42,372 nt of DNA from Micrococcales bacterium (GCA_009777345.1 WRMB01000035.1:1-42372), one strand, 5' to 3'; positions 30,857 to 38,868 are shown, counted from the first letter of the stretch. Program-made: numbers and translations. The notes: a model not told the origin generated them from the letters alone.

Positions 30857-32157
30857 CGCCTTTTAAGCCTGGTGTCGCGGGTTCGAGCCCCGCCCGTCTC
30901 ACCATGAAATTCGGCTAATGAAGGAAGAAGCGGGCGCTCTGCGCCCGCTTGACCACCTAAGTGACCACTATTGGTGCAACTCTCCACATCGCTCTGCACA
31001 GGACGGCCTACATCGCCGTCCTTTTTTATACTTGAACGAACCACTGTCGAAACAGCCTGTATGGCATTCCTCTGGGTTAGAGTTGTGCCGTGCTGGTAGA
31101 TTTGCTGTGTCGTCGTGATCTGGGCATGGCCCAAGATCAACTGTGCATCGCGCGGCGCTACACCGAGGTCTTTCAGCATGGTTGCGACGGTGTGTCGTCC
31201 CTGGTGCAGCGTGATCGGTGGCAGTCCGGCCCTCTTGGTGAGCAGACGAAAAGTGCGCAACAGCCCGTGAGGGTCGATCGGTGTCCCGAATCGTCCGCTG
31301 ATGATTGTCCCATCAACGGATGGCTCGGCGGACGGATCAAAGGCCGGTCGTCGGCTCGGTGCCCGTGCTTGCAGCGCTTCTCGCACTGCGTCGATCAGCG
31401 GCAAAGTCCGTCGCCCGGCACTGGTTTTCACCGGCCCGGCCTGCAACTTGCCATCAACCCAGTTGATCTGCTGACGTACATGAATCTCGCTGCGCTCAAG
31501 GTCGACATCGCACCAGCGCAGCCCCAGTGCTTCGCCACGTCGTAGCCCATAGACCAAGATGAACAAGTAGGCTGTGTACCACATGTGCCCCTCTGCCACG
31601 GCAAGGAACTGGCGCACTTGCTCGGGCGTCCAGGGGTGGATCGGCTTCCGCTCCCATGCCGGTACCTTGAGCAGTCGGGCCACGTTGCGGTGGACGACCT
31701 CTTGGCGCATCGCTTCAGTCAGGGCAGAAGACAGCACTTGGCGGAACTTCTGGACCGTCCGTGTCGATGCCCCGGCAACGACCAGCGCATCGACGGCCTG
31801 CTGAGTTCGGCTTACGGATAATTCGGTCAGGCGGATATTGCCGATGGCCGGGACGATGTAGCGGGCGACGACACCGGTGTAGCCCTCTATGGTGAGCGGT
31901 CGTACCCGTGTCGGCATGATGTCTTTTAGCCAGTGCTCAAGCCAGGCGGCTACGGTCCACCTATCTGTAGGGATCGGTATCCGTTGCTGTTCGTCGGCCT
32001 GTGCCGTCGCCAACCACGTCCGCGCTGCCGCCTGGGTAGCACATGTATAAAAAACCCGTCGGCGTGCGCCGTTGGCGTCTGTGCGGTAGGTGCCTACGCT
32101 CCAACGTCCGTCCTTGCGCTTGTAGATGGTTCCTTCGCCTCTGGCTCTACGCGACAT
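30613..32157 (-). CDS. int: Tyrosine site-specific integrase
   Basis: A tyrosine recombinase of the phage/ICE integrase family. Arm-binding N-terminus (GEGTIYKRKDGRWSVGTYRTDANGARRR), SAM-like core-binding domain (~67-165) and catalytic domain with the full set: Arg206 (YGLRRGEALGL), His318 and Arg321 (LHQGRHT), His344 (ILGHAQITTT) and Tyr354 (QQIYQH). The conserved protein ends near residue 375; the frame then continues across the tRNA-Lys att core to a total of 514 codons, so the real C-terminus is uncertain. It overlaps the xis gene by 11 nt, the usual xis-int coupling. Confidence 0.94.
   Translation of the reverse strand: MSRRARGEGTIYKRKDGRWSVGTYRTDANGARRRVFYTCATQAAARTWLATAQADEQQRIPIPTDRWTVAAWLEHWLKDIMPTRVRPLTIEGYTGVVARYIVPAIGNIRLTELSVSRTQQAVDALVVAGASTRTVQKFRQVLSSALTEAMRQEVVHRNVARLLKVPAWERKPIHPWTPEQVRQFLAVAEGHMWYTAYLFILVYGLRRGEALGLRWCDVDLERSEIHVRQQINWVDGKLQAGPVKTSAGRRTLPLIDAVREALQARAPSRRPAFDPSAEPSVDGTIISGRFGTPIDPHGLLRTFRLLTKRAGLPPITLHQGRHTVATMLKDLGVAPRDAQLILGHAQITTTQQIYQHGTTLTQRNAIQAVSTVVRSSIKKDGDVGRPVQSDVESCTNSGHLGGQAGAERPLLPSLAEFHGETGGARTRDTRLKRRYFDWSVNLPTSDINALHTRAKRLIVAAVVVSRVVKTGVEIRGQLVPQISMRDAMMVERLRRASFPLNLLPRTHSPPLGRQ
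30857..30904 (+). other. att core: 3' fragment of a tRNA-Lys gene
   Basis: 48 bp equal to the 3' part of a tRNA with anticodon loop CTTTTAA (anticodon TTT, Lys): anticodon loop, T-arm GCGGGTTCGAGCCCCGC, acceptor CCGTCTC, discriminator A and CCA. The 5' half is absent; upstream sequence does not form a D-arm. It lies just after the integrase core domain, as an attP normally does. Confidence 0.8.
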
Positions 32158-32407
32158 GACGGCCTCCTACAGACACGACCGTTTCACGCCGTGCCTCAAC
32201 AAAAGACTCCAGATCAGCCCACGGCACCAGCCGTCGCGCCCCGACCTTGATCGAGCCCAACTGTCGCTCACGGATCAGTTTGTGAACTGTCCACTCGCTG
32301 GTTTTCAACTGGTCGGCTGTCTCGCGAACAGTCAGGACCAGTGCTTGGTGGCCGAGTGCCCGGATGCGTCGTGTGTCGTCACTGTGGGATGGGGGAGGAA
32401 GACTCAT
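32147..32407 (-). CDS. xis: Excisionase-type helix-turn-helix protein
   Basis: An 86-aa MerR/excisionase-like DNA-binding protein: LVLTVRETADQLKTSEWTVHKLIRERQLGSIKVGARRLVPWADLESFV is the standard excisionase HTH with wing. ATG 32407 has GGAGG upstream and overlaps the stop of the upstream metalloprotease gene (ATGA). The stop overlaps the start of int, so xis and int are co-translated. It probably directs excision of the element. Confidence 0.88.
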   Translation of the reverse strand: MSLPPPSHSDDTRRIRALGHQALVLTVRETADQLKTSEWTVHKLIRERQLGSIKVGARRLVPWADLESFVEARRETVVSVGGRHVA

Positions 32408-33066
32408 GCTGGCCTCCTGGCGAAGACCGGTCTGACAGAAGCGCGAGCGGTGTCTAGGTTTGTCAGCCCCCGCGTACACATCCACCGTGGCCGCAGCAGG
32501 CCCAGTTGTTCGAGCCGGACGGTAGCAGCCGCCTCGGACACGTCGAAGTGAGCCGCCACCTCAGCCGGTGTGCGTCCGCCCCTGGCCCACAGAGCGAACA
32601 CGCTGGTACGGGGCATGAGCAGGCATCCGGCGAAGTGGTCAGCGGCACGTTCCCGCTGACACGCTGCGTCGGTGGCACGCTCGGTCCCGAGCAGCCAGTG
32701 CCGCCCGGTGAACAGCCGGTCACCGTAGCCATGGTGAACGATGTGAGCCAGTTCGTGCGCCATCGTGAAGCGGCGTCGGGTACGGCAGTCGGTGTGTCGC
32801 ACGAAGATGACCCACTGCGAACCGTTCCACTGTGAGGCCCCGGAACTGGGCAGGTCGTCGGTGTAGACCACCTTGAGGCGCGGGAAGCGGCTTACGATGT
32901 CATCCGGCGTCGGGCCGTCGTCCAACCCGTAGCAGTGCAACAGTGTCTCGGCCTGCTGTTCGACAATCTGTAGCGTGTCTTGGAAACTGACTGGCTGGTC
33001 TGGCGTCAACGCCCGAAGGCTTGCCAGCACGCTCGGTCTTTTTGTGGTTGTCGTTGTGTGGTGCAT
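32404..33066 (-). CDS. ImmA/IrrE-family metallo-endopeptidase
   Basis: A 220-aa zinc protease. The HExxH motif is MAHELAHIVHHG (His104, Glu105, His108), with a downstream glutamate in RERAADHFAGCLLMP as third ligand, the classic IrrE/ImmA arrangement; a short C-terminal wHTH-like stretch follows (PAEVAAHFDVSEAAATVRLEQL). In ICEBs1 and many phages ImmA cleaves the cognate ImmR repressor to induce the element. The partner HTH gene lies immediately upstream. ATG 33066 has GGAGG at 7-nt spacing. Confidence 0.9.
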   Translation of the reverse strand: MHHTTTTTKRPSVLASLRALTPDQPVSFQDTLQIVEQQAETLLHCYGLDDGPTPDDIVSRFPRLKVVYTDDLPSSGASQWNGSQWVIFVRHTDCRTRRRFTMAHELAHIVHHGYGDRLFTGRHWLLGTERATDAACQRERAADHFAGCLLMPRTSVFALWARGGRTPAEVAAHFDVSEAAATVRLEQLGLLRPRWMCTRGLTNLDTARASVRPVFARRPA

Positions 33067-33105
33067 GGCGTAGCCTCCTTTCAATTATTTCTTGTTGTTC
33101 TGTGG

Positions 33106-33588
33106 TTACTCGTCTTCTCCTTCGCCCGGTCCGGCCTGGTCGGGGTCGATGCCGTAAGCCCGTGCGACCCTCGCGAACTCTTGTTCAAGATGGACAGTGG
33201 CGGCGGGCGGCAGGCCGTACTTGGTGCGGAAATATACCGCCGGTTCGGGCAGACTCTTCGCCGCATCGAAACCGACCAGTTCGGCCAGGTCGCCATACGA
33301 CACATCCAGAGCGTTGCACAGTCGGATCAGCACTTCAGTGGTCGGCACGTAGTGGCCCTGTTCAGCCCGCAACACGGTTGATTTCGCAACGCCAGCCTTC
33401 TTGGCCAACTTGCCGAAACTGAGACCTTCGGCTTCACGTAACTGGCGGAGCAGGTCACCGGCCCTTGAGGCAGAGTGGGTCTCTTCGCTCGCATCGTTGA
33501 CGTAATCTGAGCCAGCCAGGCTGCTCTGAGCGGCTTCGCTTAGACCGTAGATCATCGGACGGGGTTGGGTTGTTAACGGATCTTTCAT
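33106..33588 (-). CDS. XRE/Cro-type repressor (ImmR-like)
   Basis: A 160-aa regulator with a central XRE helix-turn-helix (LLRQLREAEGLSFGKLAKKAGVAKSTVLRAEQGHYVPTTEVLIRLCNAL, residues 47-95) and an acidic C-terminus (EQEFARVARAYGIDPDQ, then GEGEDE). It lies directly upstream of the ImmA-type protease and has its own strong promoter (33598-33626) with an inverted repeat over the -35, so autoregulation is likely. Inferred: master repressor of the integrated element, inactivated by proteolysis. Confidence 0.88.
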   Translation of the reverse strand: MKDPLTTQPRPMIYGLSEAAQSSLAGSDYVNDASEETHSASRAGDLLRQLREAEGLSFGKLAKKAGVAKSTVLRAEQGHYVPTTEVLIRLCNALDVSYGDLAELVGFDAAKSLPEPAVYFRTKYGLPPAATVHLEQEFARVARAYGIDPDQAGPGEGEDE

Positions 33589-33597
33589 TGCTCCTAC

Positions 33598-33648
33598 ATT
33601 ATTTCACGATCGGTGCGAGAGTGCAACCATTTTGCACAATTTTACAAC
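33598..33648 (-). promoter_or_regulatory. immR promoter with operator and shared 20-bp box
   Basis: Minus-strand -35 TTGCAC (33621-33626), 17-bp spacer, -10 AATAAT (33598-33603). The -35 is one arm of the inverted repeat GTGCAA-N5-TTGCAC (33621-33637). The box GTTGTAAAATTGTGCAAAAT (33629-33648) ends 2 bp upstream of the -35 and recurs at 37906-37925 with one change. Confidence 0.75.
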
Positions 33649-33717
33649 TGTGGAAAAAGGACATGTCGGTGGCCGGTGGTACGATGATTCGATCCGTGAG
33701 ACCGACGAGGGAGAATC

Positions 33718-34425
33718 GTGATAGACAAAGCGTTCGACTTGCTTGGGAAGATGATGACCGCGATGGAAGAAGGGATGATCCTGGCCGTGAAGGCGCTCGC
33801 AAAGTCCGCCCTCTGGCTGCTCGCGCTCATACTTGTCTTCTGGATCGTAAGCCCGTCGCTGGAGAGAGCCTCTGATGAGGTTCCTGGGGATCTTACACCC
33901 AGCGACCCGGCAATATTCGGACTCGGCCTCTCCATATTCATTGTTGCGTTGGCGGCAAGTCTCAGAAGTAGGTGGCTCCCGACCGCTGCGAAGTGGTTGC
34001 GCCTCTCGGCAATGGGATTCGTCACTGTGTGGGGCGTGTTCGCCTCGCTTTCTTCGTCCAATGGTGCAACCACCCCGGTAATGTTGCCGGTCTGTGCGAT
34101 CCTGCTCGGTGGCGCGTACTACCTGTTGTTCGAGGGTCGCGCGAAGAGGCAAGAAGACATGCATCAGAGGAGTATCATCTCCGATGCTGTGAGGCCAATT
34201 ATTCAAGAAGGCATCTCCGAAGCGAGCGTCGGGTTGCGTAGAATTGAGAGTGGGCTCTCCTTGCTTTCTGCTGATGTTCATGAACTTCGCACCGAACTGA
34301 AATCAGCCAAAGAGACGGAGAAGACGCCCGAGTCGATCCCAGAACAACCACCGATCGCCACCTCAAGCCGCTGCTTCCGTGTGCTGTCGTGGACGATCCA
34401 AATCACCCGTGGCCAGACTCCCTGA
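33718..34425 (+). CDS. Four-TM membrane protein with C-terminal coiled coil
   Basis: A 235-aa protein not matched to a known family. Membrane helices at about residues 30-46, 66-83, 95-111 and 118-137, then a long charged helix (~146-205, DMHQRSIISDAVRPIIQEGISEASVGLRRIESGLSLLSADVHELRTELKSAKE) that should form a coiled coil in the cytoplasm. GTG 33718 has GGGAG close upstream. It is divergent from immR; a TACGAT -10 candidate lies at 33680-33685. Its last 148 bp overlap the 3' end of the convergent replication-relaxation gene. Sequence is less GC-rich than the chromosome. Confidence 0.7.
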   Translation: MIDKAFDLLGKMMTAMEEGMILAVKALAKSALWLLALILVFWIVSPSLERASDEVPGDLTPSDPAIFGLGLSIFIVALAASLRSRWLPTAAKWLRLSAMGFVTVWGVFASLSSSNGATTPVMLPVCAILLGGAYYLLFEGRAKRQEDMHQRSIISDAVRPIIQEGISEASVGLRRIESGLSLLSADVHELRTELKSAKETEKTPESIPEQPPIATSSRCFRVLSWTIQITRGQTP

Positions 34426-35090
34426 GTCGCCTGTTCCTTGCCAGTGCGTCGGTAGGTCTCGTACTGGCGGCACTTGCGAAGCAGACGGGGGATCGACTCG
34501 GAACCCATGTCCACTTCGATGAAGGCTACGGTCTCGTAGTCGTCACCCGCCTTGACCCAGACAACGAAGGCATCGGGCTTCAAGGTCTCACGTCCACCAC
34601 CCGCGTTCAGGTAGGTCCGCCAGCAGGCCGGTTCGGTGACGAACTCGATCAGTTCAAGACGACCCGCGTTGGCCTGCCGGACCAGTTCAGCGTGAACGTC
34701 GGCAACGGCCAGCGTGTGAGTCAGGAACGCGGTCGATGGTTCGGCTTGGAAGCGGGGGAGTCGTTGCCCCGAGTCCCGTGCGACGACCTTCCGCCCTTGC
34801 GGGCCGACGCGGTAGACCATCCCGCTCGATCCGGCCCGCACGCCGCCGATGCGCCGTTCCAACGTGGCCAGTACGCCTAGATCGACCAACCGGCGCAGGG
34901 CACGCCCGGCAGCCCGGACGCCAGCCAGTTCGCTCGGGCGCTCAGCGAAGTGCAGGACTTGGACGTGCCGACAGGTGACGAAGCGGTGCTGGGCGACGGT
35001 CGCCAAGATGGCGTGATCGGCCAACGTCAGATCGCGGAGAAGGTTCGCGATGGAACCGTGCCGAATCCGGGTTGCCGGGTCCGTCGTCAT
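34278..35090 (-). CDS. Replication-relaxation family protein
   Basis: A 270-aa protein of the replication-relaxation family found on actinobacterial and firmicute plasmids and integrative elements: a winged-helix N-terminus (LTLADHAILATVAQHRFVTCRHVQVLHF ... RALRRLVDLGVLATLERRIGG), YRVGPQGRKVV, and a nuclease-like core (LKPDAFVVWVKAGDDYETVAFIEVDMGSES). Last gene of the tra operon; its ATG overlaps the preceding small gene as ATGA. The 3' end overlaps the membrane-protein gene on the other strand. Role in DNA processing is inferred from the family name and context. Confidence 0.8.
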   Translation of the reverse strand: MTTDPATRIRHGSIANLLRDLTLADHAILATVAQHRFVTCRHVQVLHFAERPSELAGVRAAGRALRRLVDLGVLATLERRIGGVRAGSSGMVYRVGPQGRKVVARDSGQRLPRFQAEPSTAFLTHTLAVADVHAELVRQANAGRLELIEFVTEPACWRTYLNAGGGRETLKPDAFVVWVKAGDDYETVAFIEVDMGSESIPRLLRKCRQYETYRRTGKEQATQGVWPRVIWIVHDSTRKQRLEVAIGGCSGIDSGVFSVSLADFSSVRSS

Positions 35091-35269
35091 GAGTGGTTCC
35101 GTTCTGGGCTAGCGGCTTCGGACGGGATGACGGACGTTGGGGCTGGGTGGATCGGCCTTGGTGGAAGCGAAGGAGTCGATGCCGAGTCCGGCCCGCCCGG
35201 CGCGCTGGGCAGCGTGGCTGGCCCGACGTTCGACCACGCGACAGGACGGGCGGCAGGACAGCGGCTCAT
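35087..35269 (-). CDS. 60-aa Pro/Ser-rich protein inside the tra operon
   Basis: Starts MSRCPAARPVAWSNVGP and is rich in Pro, Ser and Ala; no domain recognised. Evidence that it is real: its ATG overlaps the stop of the coupling-ATPase gene (ATGA at 35266-35269) and its stop overlaps the ATG of the next gene (ATGA at 35087-35090), so it exactly fills the gap by translational coupling on both sides. Function unknown. Confidence 0.55.
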   Translation of the reverse strand: MSRCPAARPVAWSNVGPATLPSAPGGPDSASTPSLPPRPIHPAPTSVIPSEAASPERNHS

Positions 35270-37533
35270 GACGGGCTCCCACCACGTTTGCCGCGTGGCC
35301 GTCGCCCTGAACCTTCGGGTGGCGTGGGTTTGGTCGGTTCGGCAGACAAGTTGGGTTTGGGGGAGAGGGCCGAATCCGAGTCGCCTACCAACTCGGCCTC
35401 AACCTCTGCCAACGGGCGTCCGTAGCGGCTGGCGCTGTCGGCCCGCAGCGCATCACCATCGGTGGTCGGCGCGATCAGCGGCCAGGTACGGCCCGAGGCG
35501 AACGGTTGGACCTGGCCCTGTTCCATCAGCGAGGCGTAGACGTGGAAGGCGGGCAGCGCCGTGAAGTCGTCGGCCTCTGGCCGTTGCCCGTCCGCACCGA
35601 CCGCTGAGGCGGCGAACGTCTTGGCGTCGGCGCGGCTGGTCTGGAAGACGACCCGGCTACGGCAGTTCGCCAGCACGGCGCTACGCATGGCTACGGGCAG
35701 TTGCGCCAAGTACTGATGCGCCAGCGTCCAGCCGACGCCGTAGGACCGTGACGTTGCCAGCGCGTCGGCCAGGTCGGTCGGCAGCCGCATGAACTGTTGG
35801 CACTCGTCCAGCACGACCGACACCGGATGGCGTCGTTCCGGTTCGACTCGCGCCCGTTCGCGCGCTGCGTCCCACAGTTGGGCCACGACCAGCGAGCCGA
35901 GCAGCGCCGAGCCCTCAGCGCCCAGCGTGGCGACCGGTAGCGGTACCAGCAGAATCTTCTTCTGCGTGAAGACCTGCCGAACGTCGAACTTGGGCCGACT
36001 CTGGCCCAGCACGGCCCGGATCGACGGGCGCAGCAGTACGGCCCGTAGTTTGTTCATCAGGGGAGCGATGACGTTGGCCCGTTCGCTGTCGCTGAGGGCC
36101 TGGTACCAGGCCCAGAACGGACCCAACGCCGGGTCACCGGCCACAGCACCGATGCGCGCCTGACGGAAGGCCGGGTCGGTCAGCAGCCACGGCACCTGGA
36201 TCAGCGAGGCGTCCGAACGTCGCGCCAGCGTCAGCAGGCACGAGTGCAGGATGTCGCCGCTGCGTGGTCCCAGGGACTTGCCGAACAGATCAGTGAAGAC
36301 GCTCAGGATGGCGTCGGCCTTCAACTCGGCCGAACCACCACCGGCCAGTGGGTTCAGCCCGACCACGCCACCTTCACAGGCCGGATCGAGCACCACCACG
36401 TCAGCCCGGCGGTGCTCGGGAATCCGCGCCAGGATGTCGGCCACCAGATCGCCCTTTGGCTCGATGACGACCGCGCCGAAGCCGTGGTCGATGTGCTGCA
36501 AGATCAGGTTGGCCAGCAGCACCGACTTGCCGACGCCGGTTGGCCCGATGATGTGCAGGTGGCGCAGCAGGGCATCGTTGGTCAGGGTCAGCCACGGCGT
36601 AGTGGCTCGTCCCGCACGATCTGGTAGCCCGACGACACCCGGGGCGGTCGCTTCGGCCACGACCAACCGATGTGGTGACGGACGGAACGGTCCGACAACA
36701 GACACCAGAGTTCTCGGGTGGAGCGACGGCAGGCCAGGCAAGTCGTCATCACCAACCGGCAGCGCTGCCACGGCAGCGACTTCGCGGACGTTGAAGCGCA
36801 GCACCCAGCGCCACGGCGTGATGAGTTGCGTACCTGCACCGATCCGTTCTGGCTTCTCTGGTGACAGGAACAGCCGAACGCCGGGTGTCTCCAACCGGCG
36901 CAGTGCCCCGAGCAGGCCCAGCGCCAACATCTGTCGTCGGGCTGGTGTGCCTGCCACTACGCCGATGCGGACGACGGCGCAGAAGCCGGGTTCGCAGACT
37001 TTCTTGGCCAGAGCGGTGCGGGCTTCAGGACTCATCCGGTTGTCTGGGTTAGCCGATGAGTAGCCGACCAGCAGACGGCGCAACGGCACTGGCTGCTTGA
37101 CGACATCCGGCACCACCAGCCCGGACAGACGCGGGCCAAGCACAACTTGCAGGGTCAGTTCTTCGCCATCGCCACAGCCCGCCAGTGCCGCCAAGATGGC
37201 CGGGGCCGAGATGTCGAGCACGTCGGTGTTGACGGGCCGGTTCCGGCTGCTGATGGTCAGCCGTCGCGCTGTCGTCACCGGTTGGCGCGATTCGGTCAGT
37301 TGCACCGCCGTAGCACCGAGGTGCCGGACGACACGCGGCACCGCGTTCGGCTCGGTGCCAAGCAGGAAACGAACCTGACCGGCTGAGCCACGCGCTTCCA
37401 AAGCCACCAGCGGCGAGCGTGGATCACAGGCCAGGGCACGGATACGTTCGACGGCTTCAGCGGCATCCATCGGGCGCGGGTAGTGCAGTTCGCGCCAGTC
37501 CAGATCGTGAGTGCGAGAGAGAAGGCTAGTCAT
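35266..37533 (-). CDS. VirD4/TraD-like conjugative coupling ATPase
   Basis: A 755-aa P-loop ATPase of the type IV coupling protein/HerA group. Walker A GPTGVGKS (residues 330-337), GAVVIEPKGDLVADIL, and Walker B VSVVLDECQQF (571-581) followed by the sensor SRSYGVGWTLAHQYLAQLP and ANCRSRVVFQTS are typical of TraG/TraD/VirD4-like proteins, here the soluble actinobacterial kind without clear membrane helices. The N-terminal ~300 residues are the family's poorly conserved domain. It should couple DNA to a transfer apparatus. ATG 37533 overlaps the previous gene by 8 nt; the frame extends further upstream but that is the shadow of that gene. Confidence 0.88.
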   Translation of the reverse strand: MTSLLSRTHDLDWRELHYPRPMDAAEAVERIRALACDPRSPLVALEARGSAGQVRFLLGTEPNAVPRVVRHLGATAVQLTESRQPVTTARRLTISSRNRPVNTDVLDISAPAILAALAGCGDGEELTLQVVLGPRLSGLVVPDVVKQPVPLRRLLVGYSSANPDNRMSPEARTALAKKVCEPGFCAVVRIGVVAGTPARRQMLALGLLGALRRLETPGVRLFLSPEKPERIGAGTQLITPWRWVLRFNVREVAAVAALPVGDDDLPGLPSLHPRTLVSVVGPFRPSPHRLVVAEATAPGVVGLPDRAGRATTPWLTLTNDALLRHLHIIGPTGVGKSVLLANLILQHIDHGFGAVVIEPKGDLVADILARIPEHRRADVVVLDPACEGGVVGLNPLAGGGSAELKADAILSVFTDLFGKSLGPRSGDILHSCLLTLARRSDASLIQVPWLLTDPAFRQARIGAVAGDPALGPFWAWYQALSDSERANVIAPLMNKLRAVLLRPSIRAVLGQSRPKFDVRQVFTQKKILLVPLPVATLGAEGSALLGSLVVAQLWDAARERARVEPERRHPVSVVLDECQQFMRLPTDLADALATSRSYGVGWTLAHQYLAQLPVAMRSAVLANCRSRVVFQTSRADAKTFAASAVGADGQRPEADDFTALPAFHVYASLMEQGQVQPFASGRTWPLIAPTTDGDALRADSASRYGRPLAEVEAELVGDSDSALSPKPNLSAEPTKPTPPEGSGRRPRGKRGGSPS

Positions 37534-37807
37534 CGTCGCCTCGCTCTCCGACCGGGTTGCTCGGTCGTTCGCCTGACGGGTCGGTGTACTGCTCTCGGGC
37601 GGCAGCCTCGCGCTGAGCCTGAAGCACTGCCGCTTCGACGATAACCTGACCGAACTTTTGGTAGTCGATGTCAGCCCTTCGGTCGCCACGGGCTACTACG
37701 TTGCGTGGACGACGCCGCGATCCGGGTCGGTAGCGTGGTGTGGCGTAGTTCTTCCCACCGTCGCTGCGGATCGTCCCGTCACCGTTGTTTCTGTAAGTTT
37801 TGGACAT
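37526..37807 (-). CDS. Small basic protein, first gene of the tra operon
   Basis: A 93-aa hydrophilic protein with an Arg-rich central part (RYRPGSRRRPRNVVARGDRR) and a short helix (YQKFGQVIVEAAVLQAQREAAARE). No known domain. ATG 37807 has AGGAGG at good spacing; upstream codons lie in the promoter region. It overlaps the coupling-ATPase gene by 8 nt. Possibly a DNA- or relaxosome-associated accessory protein; this is only a guess from charge and place. Confidence 0.65.
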   Translation of the reverse strand: MSKTYRNNGDGTIRSDGGKNYATPRYRPGSRRRPRNVVARGDRRADIDYQKFGQVIVEAAVLQAQREAAAREQYTDPSGERPSNPVGERGDDD

Positions 37808-37874
37808 AGTTGTACCCTCCTTTCGATTAGGTTTGTTTGGTTCGGTGCGCGTCCGCACCATTAGCGCTGCCCAC

Positions 37875-37925
37875 ATTATGACGTTGCGTATTCGCAACGT
37901 CAAGGATTTTGCACAATTCTACAAC
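37875..37925 (-). promoter_or_regulatory. tra-operon promoter with operator in the spacer and shared 20-bp box
   Basis: Minus-strand -35 TTGACG (37898-37903), 17-bp spacer, -10 CATAAT (37875-37880). A perfect inverted repeat (GACGTTGCG at 37880-37888, TATT centre, CGCAACGTC at 37893-37901) fills the spacer and touches both hexamers. The box GTTGTAGAATTGTGCAAAAT (37906-37925) ends 2 bp upstream of the -35, as in the immR promoter. Confidence 0.8.
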
Positions 37926-37991
37926 GGCGATCGGACATGGTTTTCACCTTGCCGATTAGTTGCCGAATTGCACGAGTGTTTTCGACAACAC

Positions 37992-38198
37992 TCACCAGCC
38001 GGAACCGCGTCCGCGCACCCACCACACAGCCAGCGCCACCATTCCGACGACCATGCCCACTCCGACGATCCAAGGCCAGACACAGCGCAACGTGTTGACG
38101 GCGAACGTCAGGGCGATGCTGGCCACCATGAGCACCAATGCCGCCCGCAATATGGTGTCGATCAGGCTGCGTGGCGATGGGTCACCCACGACCGCCAC
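37992..38198 (-). CDS. Small two-TM membrane protein
   Basis: A 68-aa protein with two hydrophobic helices (about residues 15-34, LRAALVLMVASIALTFAV, and 41-61, WPWIVGVGMVVGMVALAVWW). Start GTG 38198 or 38189. It overlaps the end of the preceding gene by 17 nt, the last in a run of small co-directional genes. Typical of accessory transfer-apparatus proteins in actinobacterial elements; no family recognised. Confidence 0.6.
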   Translation of the reverse strand: MAVVGDPSPRSLIDTILRAALVLMVASIALTFAVNTLRCVWPWIVGVGMVVGMVALAVWWVRGRGSGW

Positions 38199-38424
38199 CC
38201 TCGTGCCGTCGAATCTCGTCGAGCATCTGGTTCATGGCGTCGCGCGTGGCGTCCCGCAAACGCTGATCGGTGTCGTACTCGACTTGCTGGACCTGCCAGG
38301 CCCGGTGCCATGCCTCGATCTGGGATCGTTGCTTGGCGATGTCGTCGCGGAAGTACAGCAGGCCCCACAGAGCCAGCCAGACGATCGCAACCAACGTGAT
38401 GAGAACGGTGAGGAAGATGGTCAT
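38182..38424 (-). CDS. Small single-TM protein with cytoplasmic helix
   Basis: An 80-aa protein: N-terminal membrane helix (TIFLTVLITLVAIVWLALWGLLYF), then a charged helix (QIEAWHRAWQVQQVEYDTDQRLRDATRDAMNQMLDEIRRHE) likely to form a coiled coil. ATG 38424 has GGAGA upstream. Part of the small-gene string 37992-39066. Function unknown. Confidence 0.65.
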   Translation of the reverse strand: MTIFLTVLITLVAIVWLALWGLLYFRDDIAKQRSQIEAWHRAWQVQQVEYDTDQRLRDATRDAMNQMLDEIRRHEGGGRG

Positions 38425-38464
38425 GATAAAAATCTCCTTCGGGATGGGTTGGGTCTCAGGTATC

Positions 38465-38818
38465 TCAGATGCGTCGGAACTTGGTCACGGCGTCAGTGAT
38501 GATCTCGGTCGTGGCGATGGCCGTCAAGTTGCCGATCATCTCCAACCGACCGGCAGCCAGCGGAACGGCCTTCATCAACTCACCCTCCATAGCCGTCATG
38601 GCAGCGATGTGCTGCTGGGCTGAACTACCCAGGCTCGTCACTGCGTCGATCTTCATGTCGGCCAGGCGGGTTTCGATGTCGGTCTGTAGGGCACGGACCA
38701 TGGCCTGACCCTGGACACGGGACAGTTCACGACCGATGGGGGAGCGGCGGGACAGGCCGGAGCCAGAGCCGGGGACGAGACCACTGCCGCTGTTGCCGTA
38801 GGGGACGAGGTTGGACAT
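38465..38818 (-). CDS. Helical protein of unknown function
   Basis: A 117-aa soluble protein: Gly/Ser-rich N-terminus (residues 1-25), then continuous predicted helix (ELSRVQGQAMVRALQTDIETRLADMKIDAVTSLGSSAQQHIAAMTAMEGELMKAVPLAAGRLEMIGNL). ATG 38818 has AGGAG 4 nt upstream. The pattern is like small proteins found next to conjugation genes in actinobacterial plasmids; no named domain recognised. Confidence 0.65.
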   Translation of the reverse strand: MSNLVPYGNSGSGLVPGSGSGLSRRSPIGRELSRVQGQAMVRALQTDIETRLADMKIDAVTSLGSSAQQHIAAMTAMEGELMKAVPLAAGRLEMIGNLTAIATTEIITDAVTKFRRI

Positions 38819-38868
38819 GGGGACTCCTTGAGGTGGTTGGGATGGCCAGGCGCAGGTCGCTCACGTTG

